A stretch of 64,000 nt of DNA from an uncultured Ruminococcus sp. GTDB lineage: Bacteria > Bacillota > Clostridia > Lachnospirales > Lachnospiraceae. Shown here piece after piece: positions 53,999 to 61,331 of this stretch. A program made the translations under genes and the position numbers. The stretch is taken from NCBI GenBank assembly GCA_904418845.1, contig CAJFQC010000006.1, forward strand, positions 38,153 through 102,152. Direction: 5' to 3'. The first letter of the stretch is position 1. Each line of letters begins with the position of its first letter. The notes under the pieces were generated by a model. The model was not told the DNA's origin. It saw only the letters and a program-made list of their open reading frames with translations, and did no database searches.

Positions 53999-54472
53999 TC
54001 AAGCTCCTCTCAACTCTCGGATCAATTCTGCCGCCGCATCCGGAGTCATCCCCGGATATACCTTATCATTTACTGTAAGCACCGGAGCAAGTCCGCACGC
54101 TCCTAAGCAGGATACCGTCTCCAATGTGAACAGCATATCGTCTGTCGTGGCCTTTTCTGCGGACAATCCAAGCTCACTGTGCAGCCGTTCCAGAATCGGA
54201 ATAGATTTCCGCACATGACAGGCGGTTCCGTCACAGACTTTGATGATGTATTTCCCTTTTGGCTCAAAGGAAAAGTTCTCATAAAATGTAGCAACACTGT
54301 ACGCCTTTGCTTCATTGATCCTCAGCTTCTGCGCCACATAGCTCAGAAGCTCCGGTGGAAGGTAACGATACTCGCTCTGGATATCCTGGATGATCGGGAT
54401 CAGCGCCGCCTGATGCTCACCATGCACCGCAATGATCTCATCCGCTTTGTCGTAGTAGGTCTGGTCTAACAT
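53999..54472 (-). CDS. hydC: NuoE-like subunit of the hydrogenase (HydC)
   Basis: This 157-residue NuoE/24-kDa-type protein has a helical N-terminus and a thioredoxin-like [2Fe-2S] domain. The cluster ligands are in VCDGTACHVRKS and SCLGACGLAPV. It is the small electron-transfer subunit of the hydABC complex. GGAGGT precedes the ATG at 54472, and the hydB start follows its stop by a few bases. It is the first gene of the operon, after a strong promoter. Confidence 0.95.
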   Translation of the reverse strand: MLDQTYYDKADEIIAVHGEHQAALIPIIQDIQSEYRYLPPELLSYVAQKLRINEAKAYSVATFYENFSFEPKGKYIIKVCDGTACHVRKSIPILERLHSELGLSAEKATTDDMLFTLETVSCLGACGLAPVLTVNDKVYPGMTPDAAAELIRELRGA

Positions 54473-54530
54473 GGGATACCTCCTTAATCTGAATTGTGTA
54501 ATATTGATAAAAAATCATCAATCATAAATT

Positions 54531-54559
54531 ATTATATATAAATTCTGCCTAATAAGCAA
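54531..54559 (-). promoter_or_regulatory. Promoter of the hydABC operon
   Basis: On the minus strand TTGCTT and a perfect TATAAT lie 17 bp apart, 59 bp before the hydC start. Downstream at 54491-54507 (+ strand) TTGTGTAATATTGATAA is loosely like a Rex redox-repressor site. Confidence 0.7.
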
Positions 54560-54705
54560 TACATATAAATATCTGTTAAACCTGTTATAAATATTTTTCA
54601 GGCTCTAATTTTATTTTAATCTTTGCCTTGTATCTTTTAATCACAAACTAAAACGAACGGGAAAATTCCCTTTCAAAAATGTGTATATACAAGGAGGAAA
54701 TTACT

Positions 54706-55374
54706 ATGAAGAAAAAAATCACTGCTTTATTAATCGGAACATGCTTTACTGCGGCGCTTATGTCTGGATGCGGACAGCGCATAGACGGAACCCTGCAGAC
54801 ACAGGGGCAGTCCGGGACTCAGCAGACCCAAGGCCAGTCCGGGACTTCCACACAGGACAACGCTGCGGGCGCTCAGAACTCCGGCAATGGAACCACACAG
54901 AATTCTAACAACGGAACCACACAGAATTCCGGCACATCAATTACAGAAGCTGACGCCAAGACAATCGCTTTGAATCAGGCGGGAATCGCGGAGGCTGATA
55001 CTATCGGTCTTGCCGTAAGACAGGACTTTGACAACGGCATGACTATATACGAAGTCAATATCTACACACCCAGTACAGACTATGAGTATGACATAAACGC
55101 AGCCGACGGCGCAATCTTAAAAGAAGACCGTTCCATGACTGAGCAAGTGACCACTGATCCCGGCACGGCGATCACCCCCGCCAAGGCAAAAGAGATCGCG
55201 CTTGCAAAAGTGTCAGGCGCAGGAGAGCAGAATATTCGCATGAAGGTTGATTTTGACGACGGCCGCAGCTATTATGAAGGTGAGATCATCTATAACGGAA
55301 TGTCTTATGATTATGGGATCGACGCACAGACAGGCGCTGTCATAGAATGGTCCGAAGAAGCTCTCGGCTTCTAA
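54706..55374 (+). CDS. PepSY-domain lipoprotein
   Basis: This 222-residue lipoprotein starts at 54706 after AAGGAGG. The signal peptide ends in the lipobox ALMSGCG. A low-complexity linker of Gln/Gly/Ser/Thr repeats (about residues 28-80) is followed by two PepSY domains. These begin ITEADAKTIALNQAGI and ITPAKAKEIALAKVSG, each ending in a YDIN- or YGIDA-type strand with DGAI or TGAV. PepSY proteins are often linked to protease inhibition or wall processes. It is divergent from hydABC and ends at a terminator, so it is monocistronic. Confidence 0.9.
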   Translation: MKKKITALLIGTCFTAALMSGCGQRIDGTLQTQGQSGTQQTQGQSGTSTQDNAAGAQNSGNGTTQNSNNGTTQNSGTSITEADAKTIALNQAGIAEADTIGLAVRQDFDNGMTIYEVNIYTPSTDYEYDINAADGAILKEDRSMTEQVTTDPGTAITPAKAKEIALAKVSGAGEQNIRMKVDFDDGRSYYEGEIIYNGMSYDYGIDAQTGAVIEWSEEALGF

Positions 55375-55431
55375 GTTTTGAAATATACAAGCATATTCTC
55401 ACAAATTGTATAATTAACGGAGTGATATTGT

Positions 55432-55459
55432 GGACAGTTCATTCGGGCTGTCCCTTTTT
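55432..55459 (+). terminator. Intrinsic terminator after the PepSY gene
   Basis: GGACAG pairs with CTGTCC across about 10 nt, followed by CTTTTTG. It lies 58 bp past the stop at 55374. Confidence 0.6.
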
Positions 55460-55594
55460 GGACCTTTTCCACCCTTCTGCATATATTGATATTACAAGTG
55501 CATTATCCGCCCCGAACTCTTATACTGCATGTTCAGGGCTGCGATGCGCTGTAAAGTCCCCCGTGCACTTGGCGGCGGCAGAAGGGAGTATCTT

Positions 55595-56572
55595 ATGAGT
55601 ATAAAAGGACTTGATGTAAGTGAATTTCAGGGAGAAGTGGACTGGGAGCGGGTCAAAGCCGCAGGATATCAGTTTGCCATGCTCCGCGCCGGATATGGAT
55701 TCGGCACCGTAGATAAACAGTTCAAAAGAAATGCCTCAGAATGTAACCGTATCGGACTTCCCATCGGAGCCTACTGGTTCTGCTACGCGGTCAGTCTGCA
55801 GACAGCTATACAGGAGGCAGACGGATGCATCAACACAATATCCGGATACCGGCTGGATTACCCGGTCTGCTATGATATCGAGCAGGCCTCTGTCGCCTAC
55901 GCCGCGGGGGAGGGCGTCACTATGACCGCCGACCTTGCCAGAAATGTAGTTCAGAGCTTCTGCAACCGTATTGAATCCAAAGGTTATTACGCGATGTTTT
56001 ACACAAATAAAAACTTTTTCGATACCTATTTAGGCAGCAGTCTTTCAAAACGCTACGCTTTCTGGTACGCCCGCTATACCGGCAGCTTTGACGGAACGAA
56101 CTGCGGAATCTGGCAGTACTCCAGTCAGGGAAACATTCCTGGCATTGGCGGAAATGTCGATCTGGATGAAGGATTTATCGACTATGCCTCCGTCATAAAA
56201 TCCGCCGGGCTCAACCATCTGTCAGAAACCAGCCCGGTCTCATCGCCTTCATATTCTCCGTCGCCGGATTATATCACCTATGTGCTCCAGCCCGAGGATA
56301 CGCTCAGCGAAATCGCACAGCGGTACGGTACCACGGTCAGTGCCCTTGTTTCATTAAACGGAATCTCTGATCCGAACAAAATCTATGCAGGGAATACGCT
56401 TAAAGTTCCTGAGAACGGAAACATCGGCTCCCAGTATTACACGATCCGCTCCGGAGATACGTTAAGTGAGATCGCACTGAGATTCAGCACAACAGTCAGC
56501 GCTCTTGCGGCGTTGAACGGGATATCTGACCCGAATAAGATCTATGCAGGGAATACGATACGGATTTTTTAA
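55595..56572 (+). CDS. GH25 lysozyme with two LysM repeats
   Basis: This protein of about 325 residues starts at 55595 after AAGGGAG. The GH25 muramidase domain (1 to about 205) begins KGLDVSEFQGEVDWERVKAA and has YPVCYDIEQ, with the catalytic acids, and IWQYSSQGN. A Ser/Pro linker is followed by two LysM repeats that are almost copies of each other, each ending LNGISDPNKIYAGNT. It cleaves peptidoglycan. No signal peptide is visible, which is typical of phage-type endolysins but also of some chromosomal GH25 enzymes. It is the last core gene before the right element. Confidence 0.93.
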   Translation: MSIKGLDVSEFQGEVDWERVKAAGYQFAMLRAGYGFGTVDKQFKRNASECNRIGLPIGAYWFCYAVSLQTAIQEADGCINTISGYRLDYPVCYDIEQASVAYAAGEGVTMTADLARNVVQSFCNRIESKGYYAMFYTNKNFFDTYLGSSLSKRYAFWYARYTGSFDGTNCGIWQYSSQGNIPGIGGNVDLDEGFIDYASVIKSAGLNHLSETSPVSSPSYSPSPDYITYVLQPEDTLSEIAQRYGTTVSALVSLNGISDPNKIYAGNTLKVPENGNIGSQYYTIRSGDTLSEIALRFSTTVSALAALNGISDPNKIYAGNTIRIF

Positions 56573-56636
56573 TTAAGAATTTTCTAACTTTTTTTCTTTT
56601 TCTTTAAGAGTTTAAACATACTTTGGACACATTTGC

Positions 56637-56791
56637 TGTCTATACTATGTATCAGATAGTTGATAAAACAACTATCTCCCCCCTCATAAAGTATAGACAT
56701 CCCGGGGGACCGGGATGTCGCACTTTACTCTCATTCCTTTTAGATAACTAATAAACACGAAGCCCGTTAGCCCTTGTGGTTAGCGGGTTTT
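56637..56791 (+). ncRNA. Structured region, candidate small RNA next to the integrase end
   Basis: TGTCTATAC (56637-56645) pairs with GTATAGACA (56691-56699), enclosing AGATAGTTG/CAACTATCT. GACATCCCGG (56696-56705) pairs with CCGGGATGTC (56710-56719) and competes with the first stem. A terminator follows at 56763-56791. A TTGGAC-17-TATGTA promoter-like pair lies at 56622-56650. These suggest a small RNA or an att-linked structure. Confidence 0.4.
56763..56791 (+). terminator. Intrinsic terminator near the right-element boundary
   Basis: CCCGTTAGCC pairs with GGTTAGCGGG (two wobbles, 5-nt loop), followed by TTTT on the + strand. Terminators of this type are common integration targets. Confidence 0.7.
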
Positions 56792-56823
56792 CGCCGTTTC
56801 CGGCTTTCCGCTTTAAGTGTTTG

Positions 56824-56841
56824 GGGCACCTTTCGGGCACC
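56824..56841. repeat. Two GGGCACC repeats 11 bp apart, candidate arm sites
   Basis: GGGCACC occurs at 56824-56830 and 56835-56841, an 11-bp period like the phased repeats at 7266-7297. They lie about 50 bp past the integrase stop, where arm or core sites of this recombinase would be expected. Confidence 0.4.
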
Positions 56842-56893
56842 CTTATGTTATCCTCTGGAATGTTGCGGTGGTAGATAGTTGTTTGTAGAGTTG

Positions 56894-58099
56894 CTATATG
56901 ATCTTTTTATAGAGTTCTTCCAGTTTATCCATGTCGGATTTTGCTTTATCACCCGTGACATGAGTGTAAATATCTAAGGTGATCGCTACGGAAGAGTGAC
57001 CGAGATACTTCTGGACTGTCTTTGCTTCAATCCCTGCTTCAAAGCATCTTGTAGCAAATGTGTGCCGGAGGGCATGGGGATAAATATGCTCCATCGGTAT
57101 ATACTCTGTTTTCTCTTCCTCTGCCTTTTTCTTCCGATCCCTGTTGATCGCCTTTACAATCCAGTTCAGGGCTGACTGAAATGCAAATGAGGAAACCATC
57201 TTTCCATTACTGCTGACAAACACAAGATTTTCAAACCCCTTTTCCGGCTCCCATTTATCAGACGCTAACTGCATTTCCTTTTTCTGGATAAGCTGTCGTT
57301 TCAATGCTTTGTATACACTTTCCTGCATAGGAATCACCCGTTTACCGCTTTCTGTTTTCGGGCTTTGATATTTGAAAACATATTGCCCGGTTGAAAGGTC
57401 TTTCAGATAAACCAGTGTCTTATTGATCCTGATCTCCCTCTTTTTGAAATCAAGATCATCTTCTGTCAGCCCTAAGACTTCCCCGGCACGCATCCCTGTA
57501 CCAAGAGCAACAACAATCAGATTCTCGTGCAGTCTTCCCTTTGCATATTTCAGAACTTCGCTCTGTTCTTCAACAGACAGAACACGGATCGGCTTTTTCT
57601 TTGTCTTAGGAAGTTCCACCCCGTCACAGGGATTAAAAGAGATAATCCTGTTATGTACTGCGTATTTGAACACAGCACTTAGAATATTATAAATATCCCG
57701 GATTGTTTTCGTGCTGTAATCATCGTCAGCCATGCTCTGAAACAAGTGCTCCAACAGCATCGGTTTGAAATCTACGAGCTTCTTTTTGCCGAGTTTTTTC
57801 TGTACATAATTCCTGTAACAATAATCATACCGGGCTAATGTGCTCTCTTTGATTGACTTTTTCTTGTGAGTATTCAGCCAGACATCAAACCATGCGTCTA
57901 AAGTCAGATTGTCTCCTTTTCCCCTGATCCCGTGCTTGACCTCATATTTGAGGTCTTCCATCTGCTGTATCAGTTCTTTCAGGTCTGCGTTATCCAGTGT
58001 ATATTTTTCATTTCTGAATTTAAAACGTGCTCTGTATGTGCCGTTTGGTCTTTGCATAATGCCAGTAGGCAGTGTTTTTCCTTGCAAGTCCTTGCCCAT
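56894..58099 (-). CDS. int: Tyrosine recombinase (integrase) of the right element
   Basis: This 401-residue integrase has the Tn916-like layout. The N-terminal arm-binding beta domain (GIMQRPNGTYRARFKF) is followed by a SAM-like core-binding domain (residues about 70-160). The catalytic domain has Arg in LGTGMRAGEVLGL, HALRHTFATRC, GHSS and the nucleophile Tyr in LDIYTHV. It integrates and excises the element. AAAGGAG precedes the ATG. It reads out towards the element's left edge, with the excisionase gene 68 bp upstream. Confidence 0.96.
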   Translation of the reverse strand: MGKDLQGKTLPTGIMQRPNGTYRARFKFRNEKYTLDNADLKELIQQMEDLKYEVKHGIRGKGDNLTLDAWFDVWLNTHKKKSIKESTLARYDYCYRNYVQKKLGKKKLVDFKPMLLEHLFQSMADDDYSTKTIRDIYNILSAVFKYAVHNRIISFNPCDGVELPKTKKKPIRVLSVEEQSEVLKYAKGRLHENLIVVALGTGMRAGEVLGLTEDDLDFKKREIRINKTLVYLKDLSTGQYVFKYQSPKTESGKRVIPMQESVYKALKRQLIQKKEMQLASDKWEPEKGFENLVFVSSNGKMVSSFAFQSALNWIVKAINRDRKKKAEEEKTEYIPMEHIYPHALRHTFATRCFEAGIEAKTVQKYLGHSSVAITLDIYTHVTGDKAKSDMDKLEELYKKII

Positions 58100-58167
58100 T
58101 TTTACGCTCCTTTCTTCCGCAAGGACTATGCTTTAAACCTACTAATATTATAACATATTCCTGCGCA

Positions 58168-58380
58168 CTATACAGCAATTACTTCATATTTGTTCATCAG
58201 ATTATTGCCCTCATTCAGTCGTATGAACTCGTCTAAAACCTCTCTCCGAATCAGGATTTTCCTGCCGATCCGCATGGAGGAAATCTTCCCCCATGCAATC
58301 AGTTGACGCAGGTTTGTCCTGCCGATCCCGGTATATTCGGATGCTTCATTTACTGTCAGAGTTATCTTTTCATTCAACAT
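58168..58380 (-). CDS. xis: Excisionase
   Basis: This 70-residue MerR-like excisionase starts at 58380 after GGGGTGA. The motif TVNEASEYTGIGRTNLRQLI is the recognition helix pair, followed by the wing KISSMRIGRKILIRREVLDEF. It is the usual partner of Tn916-type integrases and helps excision. A longer frame to 58455 overlaps the upstream gene and lacks a ribosome site. It lies directly upstream of the integrase gene. Confidence 0.9.
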   Translation of the reverse strand: MLNEKITLTVNEASEYTGIGRTNLRQLIAWGKISSMRIGRKILIRREVLDEFIRLNEGNNLMNKYEVIAV

Positions 58381-58396
58381 CAGATCACCCCTTAAA

Positions 58397-58681
58397 TCAG
58401 GCAAGATGAAATGTCCTTGCCTGCATGGAGTCCGGGTCTGACGGGTCAAACACAATCTCCAGAGTACACAGCTTTCTCTCGATCACTACACTGATCCGGC
58501 TGTGATCCACGAACTCCACGTCCAGTTCCTCGCTGATCCTGCCGTTATCCGAACTATAGTTGTAGTCAGTTACCACAGCACCCGGAACGTTATCTTTCAG
58601 GGATGAAAGTACGGGTTTCCTTGTCTCTCCGATCTGTCTGGTTAATGCAGTTATAAAATCCTCTAAAAATCTCTTATTCAT
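58397..58681 (-). CDS. Hypothetical protein of the CRESS-type element
   Basis: This 94-residue protein has an N-terminal helix (NKRFLEDFITALTRQIG) and a beta-rich rest ending in LCTLEIVFDPSDPDSMQARTF. I recognise no family. Its ATG, after GAGGAGAAC, overlaps the stop of the previous gene by 8 bp, so it is coupled to it. It lies between rep and xis in the element's single operon-like run. Confidence 0.6.
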   Translation of the reverse strand: MNKRFLEDFITALTRQIGETRKPVLSSLKDNVPGAVVTDYNYSSDNGRISEELDVEFVDHSRISVVIERKLCTLEIVFDPSDPDSMQARTFHLA

Positions 58682-59087
58682 CTTTCACGTTCTCCTCTTC
58701 GTATCTTTCTTTTAATGCATCCATGAACTCCATCGCTTTAAAATTGATATTTTTGTAGCTTACACTTTTATCATCATGAAGCGGAATATTGCAGGATGCA
58801 AATACCCGGCATATTGCATATAACGTGAGATTTGAATACAGCACTTCGTCTGTATCACAATCTACTATGTCATACCGTTCGACAAAACCGGGATAGCGGT
58901 TTCCTTTATACCCTACAGGTCTGTTTTTCAGATAAGCGTTCATGTATGCTTTCAGCACCCTTTTAATACGCCACTGGGAGTAGGGGAGATAATCGTATCC
59001 CCTGCGGAATTTCAAGTTCCCGTTATCGTCTAACGGCACATCTATTTCCAGTTCCTGTTCTCTGTCTGTATAATTCTTTTCGTCCAA
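58674..59087 (-). CDS. Hypothetical protein downstream of rep
   Basis: This 137-residue soluble protein starts at a TTG after GAGGGGGTGAT. It has an acidic N-terminus (DREQELEIDVPLDDNG), then a basic helical segment (YSQWRIKRVLKAYMNAYL), and a C-terminal part that mentions no known motif. I do not recognise a family. It follows rep by 15 bp and overlaps the next gene, so it is cotranscribed. It may serve replication or copy control, but that is only context. Confidence 0.6.
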   Translation of the reverse strand: MDEKNYTDREQELEIDVPLDDNGNLKFRRGYDYLPYSQWRIKRVLKAYMNAYLKNRPVGYKGNRYPGFVERYDIVDCDTDEVLYSNLTLYAICRVFASCNIPLHDDKSVSYKNINFKAMEFMDALKERYEEENVKDE

Positions 59088-59102
59088 AATATCACCCCCT
59101 CT

Positions 59103-60122
59103 CTAATCCTTGAACGGTAATTCGTTCAATTCGTCTTTTGTTGCTTTATGAAATTCTGAATTGCGGTTCAGATATTTCTCTACTGAATCATATACGCTGA
59201 TTGATCCGTCCTGCTTATAGGTACGAACCTCATGGATACGCCGGAGAAATGCTTTCCACGTTTCGGGATCATCTAGCTGTACGTTTTTATACTGCATTTC
59301 CAGATCCCAGTTTGACGTGAAGAAAATTGTTTCCGCACACATCACCTTATTGGCATACCGGGCAGGAAGTTCAATCGGGTATATATCGATGTAGCCGAGC
59401 ATATCGCTGATCCGTAGCTGTGAACGGTATTCATCAAAGCACAGCACAGGCTGACAGGTATAGGAATCGAAGGGATGCTCATAATCATTCACCTTATATA
59501 CTGCTGAATCGCCGTATTCATCTAACACGCTTCTTGTCTTGCCTGATCCCGTTACTCCGCTTATATAAATGACTTTCAGATTCAGACGGCGGGTGTTCTT
59601 ATACTTCTCTGTAAGCATCGTAGTCCGCAGTCTGTCTATTGTCGTAAGATATGGGATCATATCAGGATTTTCAGCAATGATCTCGGCATTTGTCATGCCA
59701 TCCTCTACCATGCGGTATAAATCCTGCATGAGAGTGTTTTTGCCTTTCGGGAACGGCTCGTTGCCCCATTCTTCATATGTGCCTTTGACGCTTGTCTCTG
59801 CCTTGTCAGTGTCTTTCCATTTCCCGGATTTCTTCACGTAAGCAATATTGCTTTGCGGTGTTCCTAACGCAGAATCAATGTGAGCGGATGGAAAATGTTT
59901 CTTAACAGTAGAAAAGCGGACACGGGAACTAAAGTATACATATACATGCGTATGAAATGTCTGTGTTTTCCCGCCGATCTCGTCAGCCATACAGAAGTAT
60001 TCCAGTGTCGAGAAATTCTGAATCAGACATTTCTTTATCTCTGTATGGTCTGACCCGTGATCCAACGGATTATTGAACGTTATCAGGAAAGCGTGACGCT
60101 GTGGATCGGTTGCTTTTGTCAT
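59103..60122 (-). CDS. rep: CRESS-type replication initiator (HUH endonuclease plus SF3 helicase)
   Basis: This 339-residue protein has both halves of a CRESS-DNA Rep. The HUH nuclease has motif I FLITFNNP (12-19), motif II with His57 and His59 (FHTHVYVYF) and motif III with Tyr95 and Lys98 (IAYVKKSG). The SF3 helicase has Walker A GVTGSGKT (189-196), Walker B VLCFDE (226-231) and motif C FFTSN (267-271). Such proteins nick an origin stem-loop and start rolling-circle replication. A matching stem-loop lies 1.15 kb upstream. GAGGTGA precedes the ATG. All motifs look intact. Relatives occur on bacterial pCRESS plasmids and integrated elements. Confidence 0.88.
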   Translation of the reverse strand: MTKATDPQRHAFLITFNNPLDHGSDHTEIKKCLIQNFSTLEYFCMADEIGGKTQTFHTHVYVYFSSRVRFSTVKKHFPSAHIDSALGTPQSNIAYVKKSGKWKDTDKAETSVKGTYEEWGNEPFPKGKNTLMQDLYRMVEDGMTNAEIIAENPDMIPYLTTIDRLRTTMLTEKYKNTRRLNLKVIYISGVTGSGKTRSVLDEYGDSAVYKVNDYEHPFDSYTCQPVLCFDEYRSQLRISDMLGYIDIYPIELPARYANKVMCAETIFFTSNWDLEMQYKNVQLDDPETWKAFLRRIHEVRTYKQDGSISVYDSVEKYLNRNSEFHKATKDELNELPFKD

Positions 60123-60148
60123 ATGCAGTCACCTCTTTCTGTCCTGTC

Positions 60149-61054
60149 CTACTCTTCGTAGGACAGGGTGATCTTAATGTTGCGGACTGCTTCATGCTGG
60201 TCTGTAAACTCCGAGAGCCTTGAAAGCAATGACTTTTCAAGAGATTCGTAGCTTTCCAGATTCTCACCTTTAAAAAGCTGATAGTTTCTCTTTTTCGGCT
60301 TCGGAGCAGGAGCACTTTTAGGGGTATTCTCCGGCAGTTCCCCGTTCAGCCTTAGCTTTTTCATATCAGAGACAGAAATATTTTCTGAAACAAGTTTCTG
60401 CTGATCTTCTGTCATCTTTGCCATTTCAATCAACTGTGAAACAGAATAGCTCTGAAATTCCGGCTTGATCCCGGTACAGCACTTTGTCTCTTCATCAATC
60501 GAACCGAAGTTTTCGACCACTTTCTTAAATTCCGAACATCTTCCCCGGCTGATCCCGAATACACGTTTCGCAAAATTATAAATGTCTGAATCACCTAATA
60601 TATCAAACCATTTTTTGACATATACGTTGTAAAGCGGGATCGCAATTCCGAGATAAGATTTCTGCATAGATAACTGTTCCTTATGTATCTGTCTGCATAA
60701 TTCTTCAAACTGGTCTATCTCTTCGGGAGTGTGGTTTATCACATCTCCCCGAACTGCTTCAATGTCTTTGATAACAGGCAGTATATTCTCTGTTTTTACT
60801 GTCTCGTCCACGTATGCAGATGGAATCTGTTCAGTTGATCCCTTTTCCGGCTTCTCTCCTGTGACCTCTGCCTGTTTTCCAGTTGCTTTCTTCTTTGTCG
60901 CCATAGACTTCTTGACTGTCTTTTTATCATCTGATTTTATCTCCTTTGTTGCGTCTCCTGCTTTAGCTGTCGTGTCTTTCATCTCTGCTGATTCGTTCAT
61001 AACTGTTTCCTCCTTAACTTCAACATTGCTTTTTACTTCTGTTTCTTTCTTCAT
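60149..61054 (-). CDS. Hypothetical protein with charged N-terminus and HTH-like core
   Basis: This 301-residue protein has about 105 residues of low-complexity Lys/Glu/Ala/Thr sequence with KKKATGKQAE-like basic patches. A helical domain follows, in which FAKRVFGISRGRCSEFKKVV (about 165-185) looks like a helix-turn-helix. A second helical block follows before a basic KPKKRNYQLF and a C-terminal tail. It may bind DNA, for example the nearby origin. It is the first gene after the origin region, 26 bp upstream of rep. GAGGTAC precedes the ATG. No family is recognised. Confidence 0.65.
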   Translation of the reverse strand: MKKETEVKSNVEVKEETVMNESAEMKDTTAKAGDATKEIKSDDKKTVKKSMATKKKATGKQAEVTGEKPEKGSTEQIPSAYVDETVKTENILPVIKDIEAVRGDVINHTPEEIDQFEELCRQIHKEQLSMQKSYLGIAIPLYNVYVKKWFDILGDSDIYNFAKRVFGISRGRCSEFKKVVENFGSIDEETKCCTGIKPEFQSYSVSQLIEMAKMTEDQQKLVSENISVSDMKKLRLNGELPENTPKSAPAPKPKKRNYQLFKGENLESYESLEKSLLSRLSEFTDQHEAVRNIKITLSYEE

Positions 61055-61236
61055 AATAAGTACCTCTCTTTCTGAATTTCGTTCAGGTGTCTGAACTTTT
61101 ATTGATATGTTTCTTTAAAGGAATTCCTTTATGTCCTGTGCACAATCATAAGATAGCATGGATTCTTTCTATAACAAATGAATCTTAATATCTCCCCCAA
61201 AACCTATACTGTTCGCTTTGTGCATGGGTGCGAACG

Positions 61237-61252
61237 GGCTGTAAGGCTGTAA
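61237..61252. repeat. Tandem GGCTGTAA repeats, candidate Rep-binding iterons
   Basis: GGCTGTAA occurs twice without a gap, 22 bp from the origin stem. Reps of this type bind short direct repeats next to the hairpin, so these are iteron candidates. Confidence 0.45.
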
Positions 61253-61274
61253 ATACGGGGGTTTTTTCTTGTTT

Positions 61275-61307
61275 GTTCACAGGGGGTAATACTTACCCCC
61301 TGTGAAC
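61275..61307 (-). other. Putative rolling-circle origin stem-loop
   Basis: A perfect 12-bp stem (GTTCACAGGGGG with CCCCCTGTGAAC) encloses the 9-nt loop 61287-61295. On the minus strand, the rep coding sense, the loop and its edge read AAGTATTAC (61294 to 61286). This fits NANTATTAC, the nick-site nonanucleotide of geminiviruses, circoviruses and nanoviruses, where Rep cuts between T and A. Confidence 0.75.
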
Positions 61308-61331
61308 CCGGATTCCTTACCGCCGACCGGG

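Larger units (their letters stand above)
61055..61331. other. Non-coding origin region between ftsK and rep operon genes
   Basis: These 277 bases contain the stem-loop (61275-61307), a tandem 8-bp repeat (61237-61252) and the inverted repeat GTTCGC/GCGAAC (61211-61216 and 61230-61235). An out-of-frame 68-codon frame crosses them, but I do not support it. Confidence 0.6.
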
